Below, piece by piece: positions 17,878 to 27,042 of a stretch of DNA of 53,031 bases. Below the pieces are notes generated by a model. That model worked only from the letters and a program-made list of their open reading frames with translations, did not search any database and was not told the DNA's origin. Position 1 is the first letter of the stretch, and each line of letters starts with the position of its first letter. The stretch is from Clostridiales bacterium (GTDB lineage: Bacteria; Bacillota; Clostridia; Lachnospirales; Lachnospiraceae), in the NCBI GenBank assembly GCA_012520645.1, contig JAAYNV010000060.1, positions 1-53,031 of the forward strand, given 5' to 3'. The translations under genes and the position numbers were made by a program.

Positions 17878-19539
17878 TCACCCCTCTGTTTCCTTCATAA
17901 CTCCAATATCCTCCTCCGGCGCTGCAGTCTCATCCACCTTTTCCACATATTCGTCTTCCTGTTTTTCTATTTCATCCCTCTCAGCTATCTTCTGCTCACA
18001 GGATGACAGCTTTGTCTGAATCAGTTCCGCATGCATGGTATCCTGAAGCTCCTGATATTTTTCCAGTGCCATTGTATAATAAGCGATTGCCGCAACATAA
18101 TCCTCTTCCGAAAATGCCTTATCCCCTTCTGCTGCCAGTTGCGCAGCGCCTATCTCTGCCGCTGCCTGTTCTTCTGCTTCCTGCTTTCCTGCCTCTTCCG
18201 ATTCTTTCCGGTCTTCATACAAAGCCTCCAGCGCATCCATGGCATCCCTGCGACCTTCCTCGAAATGCGCTCTGGTTGCTAACGTCCGGGCTTCCAGATA
18301 TTTTTCCTCTGCACGCTCATAGTCTCCATTTTCTGCCAGCCGGTCTCCCAGTTGAATATAGTCATACACAGACAGATAGTCTGTGATACTCTCCAGTTTT
18401 TGGTCAATATAAGTATCTGCCACATGATCCACCAAACGCGACCTCTCTTTTGCCGCAGAATAGCCGGTCTGCGCATCCTCGTACCTTTCCCCGCCATAAT
18501 CTTCATCCGCTGCATTGACCGCCTCAATCAGCTTCAAATAGTCCGAAAGCTTTGAAATCTTTTCACGATTCTTCACCTTTTCCGCAAGCTCCAAAGCCGC
18601 CCTGCACTCCTCTTCGGCTCTCACAAAATTAAAATCCTGTATGTATTCCACCATTTCCGTGCAGTTTCGATCCATCTGCTCTATCCTCTGATGACGGATA
18701 CGCTGCCAGAAATAAACCAGAAGGCTCCCGATCAGAACTATGATCAATACGATCATGAGAATCATAATACGTCTTCGTATCTTCTTCTTTCTTGCAGGGT
18801 CCAGAAATACCTTGTCCACAAAAATGGCCGCAAATGTATAGTTATCCAGCTTCTCCGGCTGTCTTGATAAAAGCAGATCTTCTATGTTATCCAGACATTC
18901 CTTTGGTTCGTCTCCGGCTTCTGCAAAAACATCCTTCAGCTCACCGCTGTCCAGATTTTCCCATATTCCTCTTGTATAAAGTGTTATGATATCGCCATTT
19001 TCCAGTTTCAGTTTTTTAGAAACAGCCGGTGCAAACCCTTTCCCCTGTCCTACATAAGAGTAAAGATTATTTCGCTCCTCATGACGTGCCAGTATATCCT
19101 CCGGCAGTTCCTTCTCTGTCCCTATTTCACTCCCAAGCGACATATCTGTGGTCTGCTGCCTGACATCTCCATTCCGGTATAAAACAAGTCTGGTATTTCC
19201 CGCATAGGCATAACGCAGCTTTGCATAATCTGTTACCACTACTACCACAGAAGCCTTCAGCTTCTCATTGTCTCCGGCTTTACAGAGTGCCCGGTCAGCA
19301 GCTTTTATATAAGAACAGACCACCCGCTTTTTCATGGACGGATGCTCCTGAAATGCCAGAAGTACCGCTTCAATTGCCAAGCGTGCACTCTTTGTATCCG
19401 ATACATCATCTAGTCCGTCTGCAATCACATAGCACGCATACTGTTCAAGCTCAATAAACGCAAAGTAATCATTGTTTTTCAGTTCTGATCCTGCCTCAGA
19501 CAAAAAGGCTGTTTTAAATGTACTGTTCTGCTTTCTCAT
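17878..19539 (-). CDS. PP2C-like protein with membrane helix and helical repeat tail, motif degenerate
   Basis: This protein has about 553 residues. An N-terminal PP2C-type domain (1-240) keeps NNDYFAF, VIADGLDD and LDNYTFAAIFV. Where PP2C enzymes usually have a metal-binding TDG it reads LYTRGIWENLDS, so activity is doubtful. One membrane helix (IMILMIVLIIVLIGSLLVYF, about 260-280) is followed by TPR-like helices and a long Glu-rich coil. ATG 19539 is chosen because the upstream codons of the longer frame are the repaired tail of the previous phosphatase read in another frame. It may anchor or scaffold a phospho-switch for the injection system at the membrane. Confidence 0.7.
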   Translation of the reverse strand: MRKQNSTFKTAFLSEAGSELKNNDYFAFIELEQYACYVIADGLDDVSDTKSARLAIEAVLLAFQEHPSMKKRVVCSYIKAADRALCKAGDNEKLKASVVVVVTDYAKLRYAYAGNTRLVLYRNGDVRQQTTDMSLGSEIGTEKELPEDILARHEERNNLYSYVGQGKGFAPAVSKKLKLENGDIITLYTRGIWENLDSGELKDVFAEAGDEPKECLDNIEDLLLSRQPEKLDNYTFAAIFVDKVFLDPARKKKIRRRIMILMIVLIIVLIGSLLVYFWQRIRHQRIEQMDRNCTEMVEYIQDFNFVRAEEECRAALELAEKVKNREKISKLSDYLKLIEAVNAADEDYGGERYEDAQTGYSAAKERSRLVDHVADTYIDQKLESITDYLSVYDYIQLGDRLAENGDYERAEEKYLEARTLATRAHFEEGRRDAMDALEALYEDRKESEEAGKQEAEEQAAAEIGAAQLAAEGDKAFSEEDYVAAIAYYTMALEKYQELQDTMHAELIQTKLSSCEQKIAERDEIEKQEDEYVEKVDETAAPEEDIGVMKETEG

Positions 19540-19547
19540 TTCGCATT

Positions 19548-20392
19548 CTATTTCCTTACCTTTATAATAACAACGGCGGCATTGTCCTTCTCTTCTTCCT
19601 TGCTTTGATTGATAAGTTCTATCATAGCAAATGCTTTTTCTGACATTTTCCTGCAGCTTCCAGACATTCTTCAATGGCTTTCCAGGAACTGCCCTCATAC
19701 ATGCCATCGGTCATAAGCAGGATGTAATCTTCCTCCCGTAATTGAACCGGGATATCAAAAAACTCAATATCACAAAATCCATCCTGTCCGACAAAATTAT
19801 ACAGTCTGTGATGCTCCAAAAGAGCTGTCGCTTCCTCCCTGCTAAGCTTCCCTTCCATATATTTCTGCTTTGCCAGAATATCTATGGTATGTCCGGCAGT
19901 CAATGGCACCAGTTCCCGGTTCCGGTATACAGCTACCTTAACATTTCCAACCGCCGCGTAGTACAGTTTCCCATCCTTGAGGATAACGGCAGCTGCCGAA
20001 GCACGTCCCTGTTCCTGATCCATTCTCTTTAAAATTTCCCGGTTGGCTCCCTGAAACGCCTTTCGGAAATAATACTGTGGATTGAAGAAAGCATTTCTAT
20101 CCTCAAAGATATCCTGAAATACTTCGACTACTGTACGGCTGGCAATCTTTCCACCGAAATGCTTTCCCATACCGTCTGCCAATACCGCCATAATTCCTTC
20201 TTCTGATTCGACTATTCCATATTCATCCTCCTGTACTTCCCTGCTGCCAATCGTTTTACTTGCTCCATACTCATAAAGACGGCTTCTCTGTTTTCTTTTT
20301 CTGGCTTCCTTCCAGCCCACGCTACACCGCAGAAGTATCATACCAATACCGGTCATTGTCAGGACAAATAACATATATTCCGGAACTGTCAT
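19548..20392 (-). CDS. PP2C-family Ser/Thr phosphatase (frame break)
   Basis: An N-terminal membrane helix (residues about 7-22) is followed by a PP2C domain with the metal-binding residues in place: VQEDEYGI, VLADGMGKHFGG and LLMTDGMYEGS. As written it stops at 19622. One extra base in the T5 run at 19635-19639 extends it to 19548 with the normal PP2C ending DNAAVVIIKV, giving 281 residues. ATG 20392 overlaps the FHA gene by 4 bases. In T6SS, PppA-type phosphatases reverse phosphorylation of FHA proteins. The FHA genes next door fit that scheme, but no matching kinase is in the window. Confidence 0.8.
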
Positions 20393-20913
20393 GATTTTTC
20401 TCCTGCCACATTATTCTCTTGCCACATGAAGTTTTCTCCACAAAATGGTACAAAAACAAATTTACTGTCTCCCATTTCTATCACATCATAAGAATTTAAG
20501 ACTGTTGGAACATATACTGCTGCATCATTGTGGTAGACAATACCATTACTGTCTCCCGGCAAAAGTACGGTTTCCCTTTTTTTCGGATCAAATACGATAA
20601 CTCCATGGTTTCTTCTGGCAATCTTCTCATCGCCTAATATCTGAATATCCATATCATCCGCACGCCCGACAAAATTTTTTCCGGACTTGATTTCATAGCC
20701 CTTTCCCTGCCTCGGACCCGATATACATACGATCCATCCGCAGACCGGCGAAACTTCCTGTAGCAGCAACAGTTCCTCCAGTTCACTTTCACTTTTTATC
20801 CCTGTCTCCTTCTTTTCTCTGGTAGCAGTTTCAATATTACAGTAAGGACATACTGTTCCATACCGTCTTGCTGAAAACAGGTGCCCATTCTGGCACCGGA
20901 TTAAGTTACTCAT
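20389..20913 (-). CDS. Zinc-ribbon plus FHA-domain protein
   Basis: This protein has 174 residues. A zinc ribbon opens it (CQNGHLFSARRYGTVCPYC, residues about 6-24). After a charged linker comes an FHA domain with the phosphothreonine-binding pattern GRADDMDIQI and KIARRNHGVIVFD. FHA domains bind phosphothreonine peptides. In T6SS, Fha proteins relay the phospho-signal that triggers assembly. ATG 20913 is chosen for its AAAGGAG at spacing 10. It overlaps the phosphatase gene by 4 bases. Confidence 0.8.
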   Translation of the reverse strand: MSNLIRCQNGHLFSARRYGTVCPYCNIETATREKKETGIKSESELEELLLLQEVSPVCGWIVCISGPRQGKGYEIKSGKNFVGRADDMDIQILGDEKIARRNHGVIVFDPKKRETVLLPGDSNGIVYHNDAAVYVPTVLNSYDVIEMGDSKFVFVPFCGENFMWQENNVAGEKS

Positions 20914-20934
20914 CTTTCTCAAACTCCTTTCCCT

Positions 20935-21477
20935 TTATCGAATCAGAAGGCGGTTGCACCCGACATAGAGGATATTCCCACGCTCCACTTTACATGGCTT
21001 ATCTGCCGATAGCCTGTACAATCTTCCATCTTCTACCTTTTTCAGACTGATTCCGTTGCGGCTTCCCAAATCTTCCACATACCATTTGCCTGCCGAAAAG
21101 TTCATAACTGCATGTTCTATATCTACCATACTTGCATAATGACTGCAGTTTAAATCAATATCCACCTGATTTTCTTTCATATCCCTTCCAATCACAACAG
21201 AAGTTTTTCCAAAAATATCCCAAATACAAAGTTCTGTTTCTTCCTCACTCAACAATACCAATTCTGTAATTATATCTATTGTCCGTTCTTTATACTCTGT
21301 TCTCTGTCTCCCTTCACGGTCTATAACAGCCATTCCACCAAACCATACCGATACCCATCCTGCAATCCAAATAACTGTCTTCCATTCTCTGATCTGTTCT
21401 GGATAACAATATGCCACCGCTATTACAGTCAGTCCAATCAGCATAATGACACAATCCAAAGTTCTCCTTTTGTTCAT
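20935..21477 (-). CDS. Membrane-anchored FHA-domain protein
   Basis: This protein has 180 residues. Two N-terminal membrane helices (about 8-25 and 35-52) are followed by a cytoplasmic FHA domain with [12 protein letters not shown], the HAVMNF strand and [15 protein letters not shown], the typical SRNG end. It probably places phosphothreonine recognition at the membrane. The start overlaps the DnaJ-domain gene by 4 bases. With the phosphatases and the zinc-ribbon FHA protein it forms a regulatory block between the tube genes and the spike genes. Confidence 0.82.
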   Translation of the reverse strand: MNKRRTLDCVIMLIGLTVIAVAYCYPEQIREWKTVIWIAGWVSVWFGGMAVIDREGRQRTEYKERTIDIITELVLLSEEETELCIWDIFGKTSVVIGRDMKENQVDIDLNCSHYASMVDIEHAVMNFSAGKWYVEDLGSRNGISLKKVEDGRLYRLSADKPCKVERGNILYVGCNRLLIR

Positions 21478-21809
21478 CTTTTTATCCCCATATAGCGTTC
21501 AAACATATCCGTTACATCAAGCGGATTTGCCTTCTGCTTTTTATCTGACTTTTGCCGGAATACAGAGGAACTCTTTACAAATTCCTCCTTTATCCTGCTC
21601 TTTTGCAATTTTTGATCATATGCTTTTCTTTTTTGCGGATTCTGTAAAACACTGTATGCTTCCGCTACTTCCTGAAAATGTTTCTCTGCCGCTTTATCTC
21701 CCGGATTAGCATCCGGATGGTATTTTTTCGAAAGTGTTCTGTAAGCTTTCTTAATCTCTTCTTCAGTCGCTGTGCTTGAAATTCCCAGCACTCTGTACAG
21801 ATTACTCAT
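21474..21809 (-). CDS. DnaJ (J-domain) co-chaperone
   Basis: This 111-residue protein begins with a full J domain: [21 protein letters not shown], the HPD motif in [11 protein letters not shown], and [16 protein letters not shown]. The rest is a Lys-rich tail of about 45 residues. J domains stimulate Hsp70 ATPases, and this operon also encodes an Hsp70-like ATPase (5987-8562), so the two are likely partners. ATG 21809 follows TGGAG with spacing 8. It is the first gene after a strong hairpin at 21857-21885. Confidence 0.85.
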   Translation of the reverse strand: MSNLYRVLGISSTATEEEIKKAYRTLSKKYHPDANPGDKAAEKHFQEVAEAYSVLQNPQKRKAYDQKLQKSRIKEEFVKSSSVFRQKSDKKQKANPLDVTDMFERYMGIKR

Positions 21810-21856
21810 ATATAGCACTCCATTATATTAAGCCTTATCACTTTGTATAAACAGGT

Positions 21857-21885
21857 GGGCGCGGCCGGTTTTTCCGGTCACGCCC
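21857..21885 (-). terminator. GC-rich hairpin between tube genes and downstream genes
   Basis: GGGCG and CCGG arms pair with CCGG and CGCCC around an A5 loop (minus strand). Only a weak T stretch follows, so it may be a leaky terminator or an mRNA end stabiliser that keeps sheath and tube transcripts more abundant than the genes after it. A TATAAT at about 21826-21831 could be a weak internal promoter. Confidence 0.5.
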
Positions 21886-21894
21886 TCCCTTCTC

Positions 21895-22323
21895 TTAAGC
21901 GGCCGGATATCCACCCTCCACTGTAATCATGTTCAGCTTATCTTTCTTTTGTTTAATGACCAGCGTAAAGATACCTGTTCCTTCCACATCATCAAACTCT
22001 TCTTTGTAATCCACCACAAAGGCATTCGGAAAGTAATATTTGCGTTCCATAATGCCTGCCGCAATATGCTCTACCGTCACCCTTCTGTAACAATCCGCTT
22101 TTTCCGCCGGAACAGCTGACCACAAAGCCAGTTTCCTGGTACTGTCAAACGGGTCACCATCCACCGCTGTCAAAATCCTCCCTGTAATAGTCAATGTACT
22201 TCCCACATCCTTTGTCCGAGCGTTGGAATCTAACGGAATATCCGTTGTAAACTTGACGCTTCTGACACATTCCTTTGCTATTTCAAAGCTCTCCATTCCC
22301 TCTACTGTTACTTTATATGACAT
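21895..22323 (-). CDS. Hcp-like tube protein 2
   Basis: This is a 142-residue beta-rich protein. It shares with the preceding gene the blocks DSNART, LALWSAVPAEKADCYR, FPNAFVVDYKEEFDD and a final VEGGYPAA. Size, tandem copy and position next to the sheath gene match Hcp/gp19-type tube subunits, whose hexamer rings form the inner tube. It has no signal peptide. The 17-base gap to the previous gene contains its ribosome site. The primary sequence is far from proteobacterial Hcp, so the call leans on context. Confidence 0.65.
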   Translation of the reverse strand: MSYKVTVEGMESFEIAKECVRSVKFTTDIPLDSNARTKDVGSTLTITGRILTAVDGDPFDSTRKLALWSAVPAEKADCYRRVTVEHIAAGIMERKYYFPNAFVVDYKEEFDDVEGTGIFTLVIKQKKDKLNMITVEGGYPAA

Positions 22324-22340
22324 TTTCTGCTCCTCCTTCC

Positions 22341-22772
22341 TTATTCACCGCTGAATCCGCCTTCTACCTTAATTGCACTGTTCTCATCCTTCTTCTGCTT
22401 CATGTGGATATAAAATGTTCCTACACCGGTTTCATCATCCTCTTCTTCTGAATATTCCATCACAAAGGCATTCGGCAATGTAAACTGCCTTACTACCTGA
22501 CTTGCTGAGACTACCGTGATCTCAGCACTGCGGTAGCAGTCCGCTTTTTCAGACGGCACCTGTGACCATTGTGCCAGAGCAAGCGTTGGATCATTTCCTT
22601 CTCCACCCAGTTTATACAACATTTTTCCCCACACTTTGACGGAAAGACTGTAGTCTGTAGCTCTCGCATTGGAGTCCATAGCAGATTTGGAATCAAAATC
22701 CACCTTAATAATACTCCTCTCGTCAAAACTGATTGCTTCCGGTCCTCCTGTAATCTTCATTCTGAAACCCAT
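22341..22772 (-). CDS. Hcp-like tube protein 1
   Basis: This is a 143-residue paralog of the next gene: DSNARATD, LALAQWSQVPSEKADCYR, LPNAFVMEYSEEEDDE, then KVEGGFSGE. The two differ enough that they may build different tube sections or a mixed tube. It lies 40 bases after the sheath gene with a clear ribosome site. Tube-protein identity is inferred from size, strand-rich sequence and place. Confidence 0.65.
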   Translation of the reverse strand: MGFRMKITGGPEAISFDERSIIKVDFDSKSAMDSNARATDYSLSVKVWGKMLYKLGGEGNDPTLALAQWSQVPSEKADCYRSAEITVVSASQVVRQFTLPNAFVMEYSEEEDDETGVGTFYIHMKQKKDENSAIKVEGGFSGE

Positions 22773-22812
22773 AGCATTACCTCCTTCAATTTGCTATTTT
22801 TATATTTATCAG

Positions 22813-24996
22813 TTACATTCTGCCTGTGGCATTCAAACGGTTGATCTCTACTTCCAGATTCTTCACATTGCCATTAAATGTAATATTTAATGTGCAATAA
22901 CCATTTTCCTCATCAATGATATATTCAATATCATCTCCCTTGCCCAGAATAGCATTGATACACTCTCTCTTTGCCAACCATTTACTTTTCTGGCTGTTCG
23001 GATTATTCGAAAAAAACTGTACGATGGCATCCTCCTTAAAATCTCCGGTCGCATGACGCATGATTCGTTCGATATACGTTGTGACCTGTGTCTTGTAAAT
23101 CGGTTCAAACATATAGCCATCCGACATCAGATTCCTGCTTTTGTATACCATGATGTTCGTAATGCTATTACCTTTATATACTGCATTTTCTGATGAGAAT
23201 ACAAAACCAAAATTCTTTCGATTAATATCTGTCTTAATGGAATTTGTAAATCCGGTTATTTCCTTTGCCATTGTGGTATACGCAGCCAGTGAATGATTAT
23301 CCGCTTCAATATCAAAACGAACCCCCGGCAGTTCCATATCTACTCCAAGCTTTCCGAAACGATCCTTTAAATATTCAGGACACTGATAAGCTGCTACGAT
23401 TCCGGCAGCTACATAGGCAGCTCCGACATAAACTCCATCAATCCACAGCTTCATAATATCTTCTTTTTCCTTCGAAAGCTCTACTGCATCATCTTCATTG
23501 ATGATCATGCGGCTGTCCAATATGACACCCGACTTTTCTTTCGGGATAATCGTAAAATTGGGCAGACACGGAATCGCATATTCGCTGTATGCTTTCCCAA
23601 TCAAAGGCGCACATCTTTCTTCATATTTTTCAATCCCCTCTGTTGCCAGTGCATTAAAGGTTGTCCCATCACCCGTTTCATAACTGAAAAAGCACTGTAC
23701 TTCATAGTCCTTAAACACATCCAATAATCTTGCAAGGGACTCCACACTATTGACATCTGTCTTGACAGAAGCGGTGTTTCCTTTAAAACGCTCTCTTGTC
23801 AGCTTCATCTTACTGTACTGATCTAACGAAACGGATGGTACAATGGAATACCATACCGTATTACTGAAATCATTTTTCGCATTCACAGTATTCAAATATG
23901 TAAGCAGCCGAGAAATATTGCTCGTTTTTGCCATCATTTCATTCGATATATTTGTAATCAGTAATGACGGTCTCATTCCCTTTATTTTCTTGGGATACTG
24001 CTCAAAATAGCACCAGATCCCCAAAAGTTTCTCAATTAACGGCTTGACTGTCTTGATAAACGCGTCCTTTGATTCTTTATAAAACTCCAGATAGGAATTA
24101 TAATTAGCAACCTCTTTTGTCCGGTCAATCTTACTTTCCATTGTAGAAGTAAGTGGACAGAATGTTCTGGCTACCAATGCTTTTACATAGTCGTTGCTTT
24201 CCGTATTAATAGACTCATAATCTTCCTTTAGGGCCTCAATCAGACCGGTATTCACATTATCGTCTAATGCAACCAGTGCTGTGGATTCAATCTTGGGTGC
24301 TTCCAAAACACGCAGCTCCCCTTCTTCACCCATACTGAGCACTCCCAAAGCAAGCGGAGAATTATCCCTTTCCTCATTTCCCCCGTCAAGCAGCAAACGC
24401 GTCTTGATGTCCTCAATGGCAAGAGGCAGCATAGCCATCACATTGTTATAATTGGCACTTGCCTCTTCAAACATAAAATTCAGCTTATCTGCCAGATCCA
24501 GCTTCTGCGGTGCACCATCCTCCAGTGCTGCATACTGTGCATAAGTATATTGCAGTTCTTTACGATTCTGCCGAATCTCTTCCATAACCTTTTTCGGTGA
24601 AATCATATCCGTCAGTTTTTCGAATTTAAAATCCGCATTGATCGTCCCTTCTGCACGCTTTGTATCGACCATTGACATTAACATTCCCAGATATTCGTTT
24701 TTCCGGTTCAATGGAATCTCTGTCAGCATCTCTTCTGGTATTCCTTCAGGTTTTTTCAACGTATACTGTACCTTCTGTCCGTTGGCATCATAATAACAGT
24801 ATACAGTCGGCGCAAACTTTTCGAGCATTTCATCAAAGCTACGTACCAGAAGATGATCATGAATCTCTTTGATTTTGTCATCGGATAAGCTCTCCATTCC
24901 TCTCACATCACCTACCAGCGTAAGGAAATCCAGCTTTTCCGGATTAAGTTCTTCCATCAGCATGGTTCGGTTTGTCTGCTTAATTACATCACTCAT
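22813..24996 (-). CDS. Contractile sheath protein, apparent TssB-TssC fusion
   Basis: This protein has 727 residues. The N-terminal 160 residues read like TssB/VipA: a strand-turn LTLVGDVRGME (26-36), RSFDEMLEKFAPTV (52-65), then FKFEKLTDMISPKKVMEEIRQ. The last 130 residues read like a TssC/tail-sheath C-domain: a helix near TYIERIMRHATGD, an FFSNN stretch, a Cys-containing WLAKRECINAIL, and IDEENGYCTLNITF near the end. TssB (about 170) plus TssC (about 500) add up to this length. The sheath contracts to drive the tube. Start at 24996 behind GAGGAGG. No ClpV-type unfoldase gene is in the window. Confidence 0.7.
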   Translation of the reverse strand: MSDVIKQTNRTMLMEELNPEKLDFLTLVGDVRGMESLSDDKIKEIHDHLLVRSFDEMLEKFAPTVYCYYDANGQKVQYTLKKPEGIPEEMLTEIPLNRKNEYLGMLMSMVDTKRAEGTINADFKFEKLTDMISPKKVMEEIRQNRKELQYTYAQYAALEDGAPQKLDLADKLNFMFEEASANYNNVMAMLPLAIEDIKTRLLLDGGNEERDNSPLALGVLSMGEEGELRVLEAPKIESTALVALDDNVNTGLIEALKEDYESINTESNDYVKALVARTFCPLTSTMESKIDRTKEVANYNSYLEFYKESKDAFIKTVKPLIEKLLGIWCYFEQYPKKIKGMRPSLLITNISNEMMAKTSNISRLLTYLNTVNAKNDFSNTVWYSIVPSVSLDQYSKMKLTRERFKGNTASVKTDVNSVESLARLLDVFKDYEVQCFFSYETGDGTTFNALATEGIEKYEERCAPLIGKAYSEYAIPCLPNFTIIPKEKSGVILDSRMIINEDDAVELSKEKEDIMKLWIDGVYVGAAYVAAGIVAAYQCPEYLKDRFGKLGVDMELPGVRFDIEADNHSLAAYTTMAKEITGFTNSIKTDINRKNFGFVFSSENAVYKGNSITNIMVYKSRNLMSDGYMFEPIYKTQVTTYIERIMRHATGDFKEDAIVQFFSNNPNSQKSKWLAKRECINAILGKGDDIEYIIDEENGYCTLNITFNGNVKNLEVEINRLNATGRM

Positions 24997-25027
24997 TTGT
25001 AATCCTCCTCATTTTTTCGTTAGTTGT

Positions 25028-26871
25028 TTATTCAAAATCCATTTCTCTTGGTTTAAGATTTTTGTAATGAATTTCCATTTCCGTCATTTCGTCCTCAAAG
25101 GTAATCGTGATCTTTTCATTATAGTAAACCGGATATCCCATGCCCTTTTTCAAAATCTCCGTTCCTCTGAGCACCGTACACTTTTCTGACTGATCCATTA
25201 TAATAAGCGATCTGTCCGGTCCCGGATAAAAAATAACGTCCTCTGCTCCAATCCTTCCAAATTTAATGCCGCAAGATACCAGAATCTGATTAAGGTTCAT
25301 CCTTACACTCTGTCTGCCAAATAACCGGTATGTCTGCGGAGGGATATCACGCCCCGATTCTGTCTGAACTACATACAGGTTCAGTTTACCTGTATACGTA
25401 CAAGTCTTCGTTTCTACTTTTCAGCCGGTTCTCTGGAAGAAAGCGGTTTTGCCATGTATATAACAGTTGTTCTGCTCTTTTTTATCCATAAAAACAAAAT
25501 AACAGAAGCAGCTACCGCCAAACTTCCCAATATCACCCATAAAGGACGATAATCCGGTTTCTCCGGCTTAGGGTCCGGCGGAGGTGAAAATGTAATCCGT
25601 ATAGGCTGAGTCAACACAAATCTTTCTGTTAACTCATTGGTATCGAAGTTAATCTCTAATGCATCTATTTCGTCAATTTGAACGGAATATGAGATATAAC
25701 CTTTCTGAATTATCCCAGTCTTTCGAATATCGTTTACCCAGAACGGTATTTCTTTCCCCTCATAACAGGGCTGATCCCAGATATTATCATTTTTCCCTTT
25801 GGAATCCTCTAAACGGATTTTGATATCCGCATAATGTTTATAGATTTCCTGTGTTTCTTCTTCTGGCAACTGTTCTGATTCTGCTACAGACTCCCTTCTA
25901 TATGTAACTTCCACCTTTGGCACGGTCTCATATTCAGCAATCATATAAGCACTCACATCCGAAATTTCCGGCGTTTCAAACTGCACCTTTATTCCTTTTT
26001 CAACCGGTCTTCCTATATCAACAACTGCAAAATTCTTACCGCTTATGATTCTTCCAGTCTCCGCCGTATAATCTGCGCCAACATTCTGCAACCCCTGTCT
26101 GGATGTAATACAGATCTTTAGATGTTCCGCTCCCGGGGAAGGAGTTTCAACATATAGACTGCCACCACTTCCATCCGTGACTCCAATCGTACTATGTTGG
26201 AAATGAATTCGGTCACATAAAATGCGGTACATGATCTCAGACAAAGATCCTGATTGTCCTTCCCAGTAAATTGCCCCATTTGTCACTTCTGCGCCATCAA
26301 AAATATGCATTTCCGGATCGTCCAGCTCGCTTCCTACTGCAACTATAAAAATTTTTACCTCCTCATCCTCTGCCAGCCTCGTCATTTCTTCATACAATTT
26401 TCGCGACTTTTCTTTCTCCCGACTATCCGGCATATCAATTTCGCCATCGGTAAACATGACAATGTAACGACTGACACCTTCCTCTTTTGAAAACATTTCC
26501 ATAGCCTGCCGGAGACCTTCCCCTGCATTGGTATAACCAGAATATTCCAATGTACTTAATTCACTTTCCCACTGTTCCAATTCACTTTCAAAAGGCAGCC
26601 TTGTCTGTATATCTGTATTGTAAGCTACCATTCCGGTTCTCCAATTTGATGGCATACCATATACAGCCTGTCTGATGGCATCAATTGTCATTTTGTCTTT
26701 ATCCTGCACATTCATCGAACCGCTTGTATCCAACAAAAATATGATTTCTCCATCTCGCCGATCAAATTTAGGTTCTTTCTCTTCCGCCTTTACTGAAATT
26801 GAACTGCCTATTCCCAGTATCAGTACAAGAATAACTATTCTGCAAAAAGGAAAGTAATTTCTTTTTCTCAT
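25028..26871 (-). CDS. Secreted VWA protein with membrane helix and C-terminal FHA-like domain (frame break)
   Basis: A signal peptide (residues 1-28) leads to an external von Willebrand A domain with a complete MIDAS site (DTSGSM at 48, GYTNAGEGL, FTDGE), then strand-rich regions and one membrane helix at about 444-467. As written it stops at 25414. One extra base in the T4 run at 25428-25431 continues the frame through positions 25427-25028, which otherwise lack any start codon, into a cytoplasmic domain (GKLNLYVVQTESGRDIPP to ITFEDEMTEMEIHYKNLKP) that looks FHA-like. The repaired length is 614. ATG 26871 has AAAGGAG. First gene of the operon, it could anchor the system in the membrane or sense the outside. 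Confidence 0.7.
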
Positions 26872-26979
26872 TCCTGCTCCTTTCCCTATACTTATCAGTG
26901 CTTTCATTAATTTGTCTATCCGTGAAAACCCTTAGAAACAAAAATAGCACAAAATTTGTCGAAAAAAATATTTTTGTCC

Positions 26980-27012
26980 ATTATATACACGTTCCCTTCC
27001 AAATTTTGCATT
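26980..27012 (-). promoter_or_regulatory. Promoter of the injection operon with agr-like element
   Basis: Positions 26991-27012 hold a 22-base element (core AAATTTGGAAGGGAAC) identical to one upstream of agrD. Three bases further is a -10 box (TATATA or TATAAT, 26980-26987). No good -35 box is present, as expected for an activator-dependent promoter. AgrA binding is inferred. Confidence 0.65.
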
Positions 27013-27042
27013 GAAAAAGACTTGAACACAAAAAAGAGTCAC

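Noticed and set aside
25028..25300. Separate 90-residue gene starting at 25300
   Set aside because: The coding pattern continues in the same frame upstream of that ATG to the end of the VWA gene without any start codon, so it is better seen as the C-terminal domain of the VWA protein.
302..26871. Prophage or tailocin
   Set aside because: There are no capsid, terminase, portal, integrase, lysis or tail-fibre genes, while FHA, PP2C and Hsp70/J genes are typical of a cell-bound injection system.
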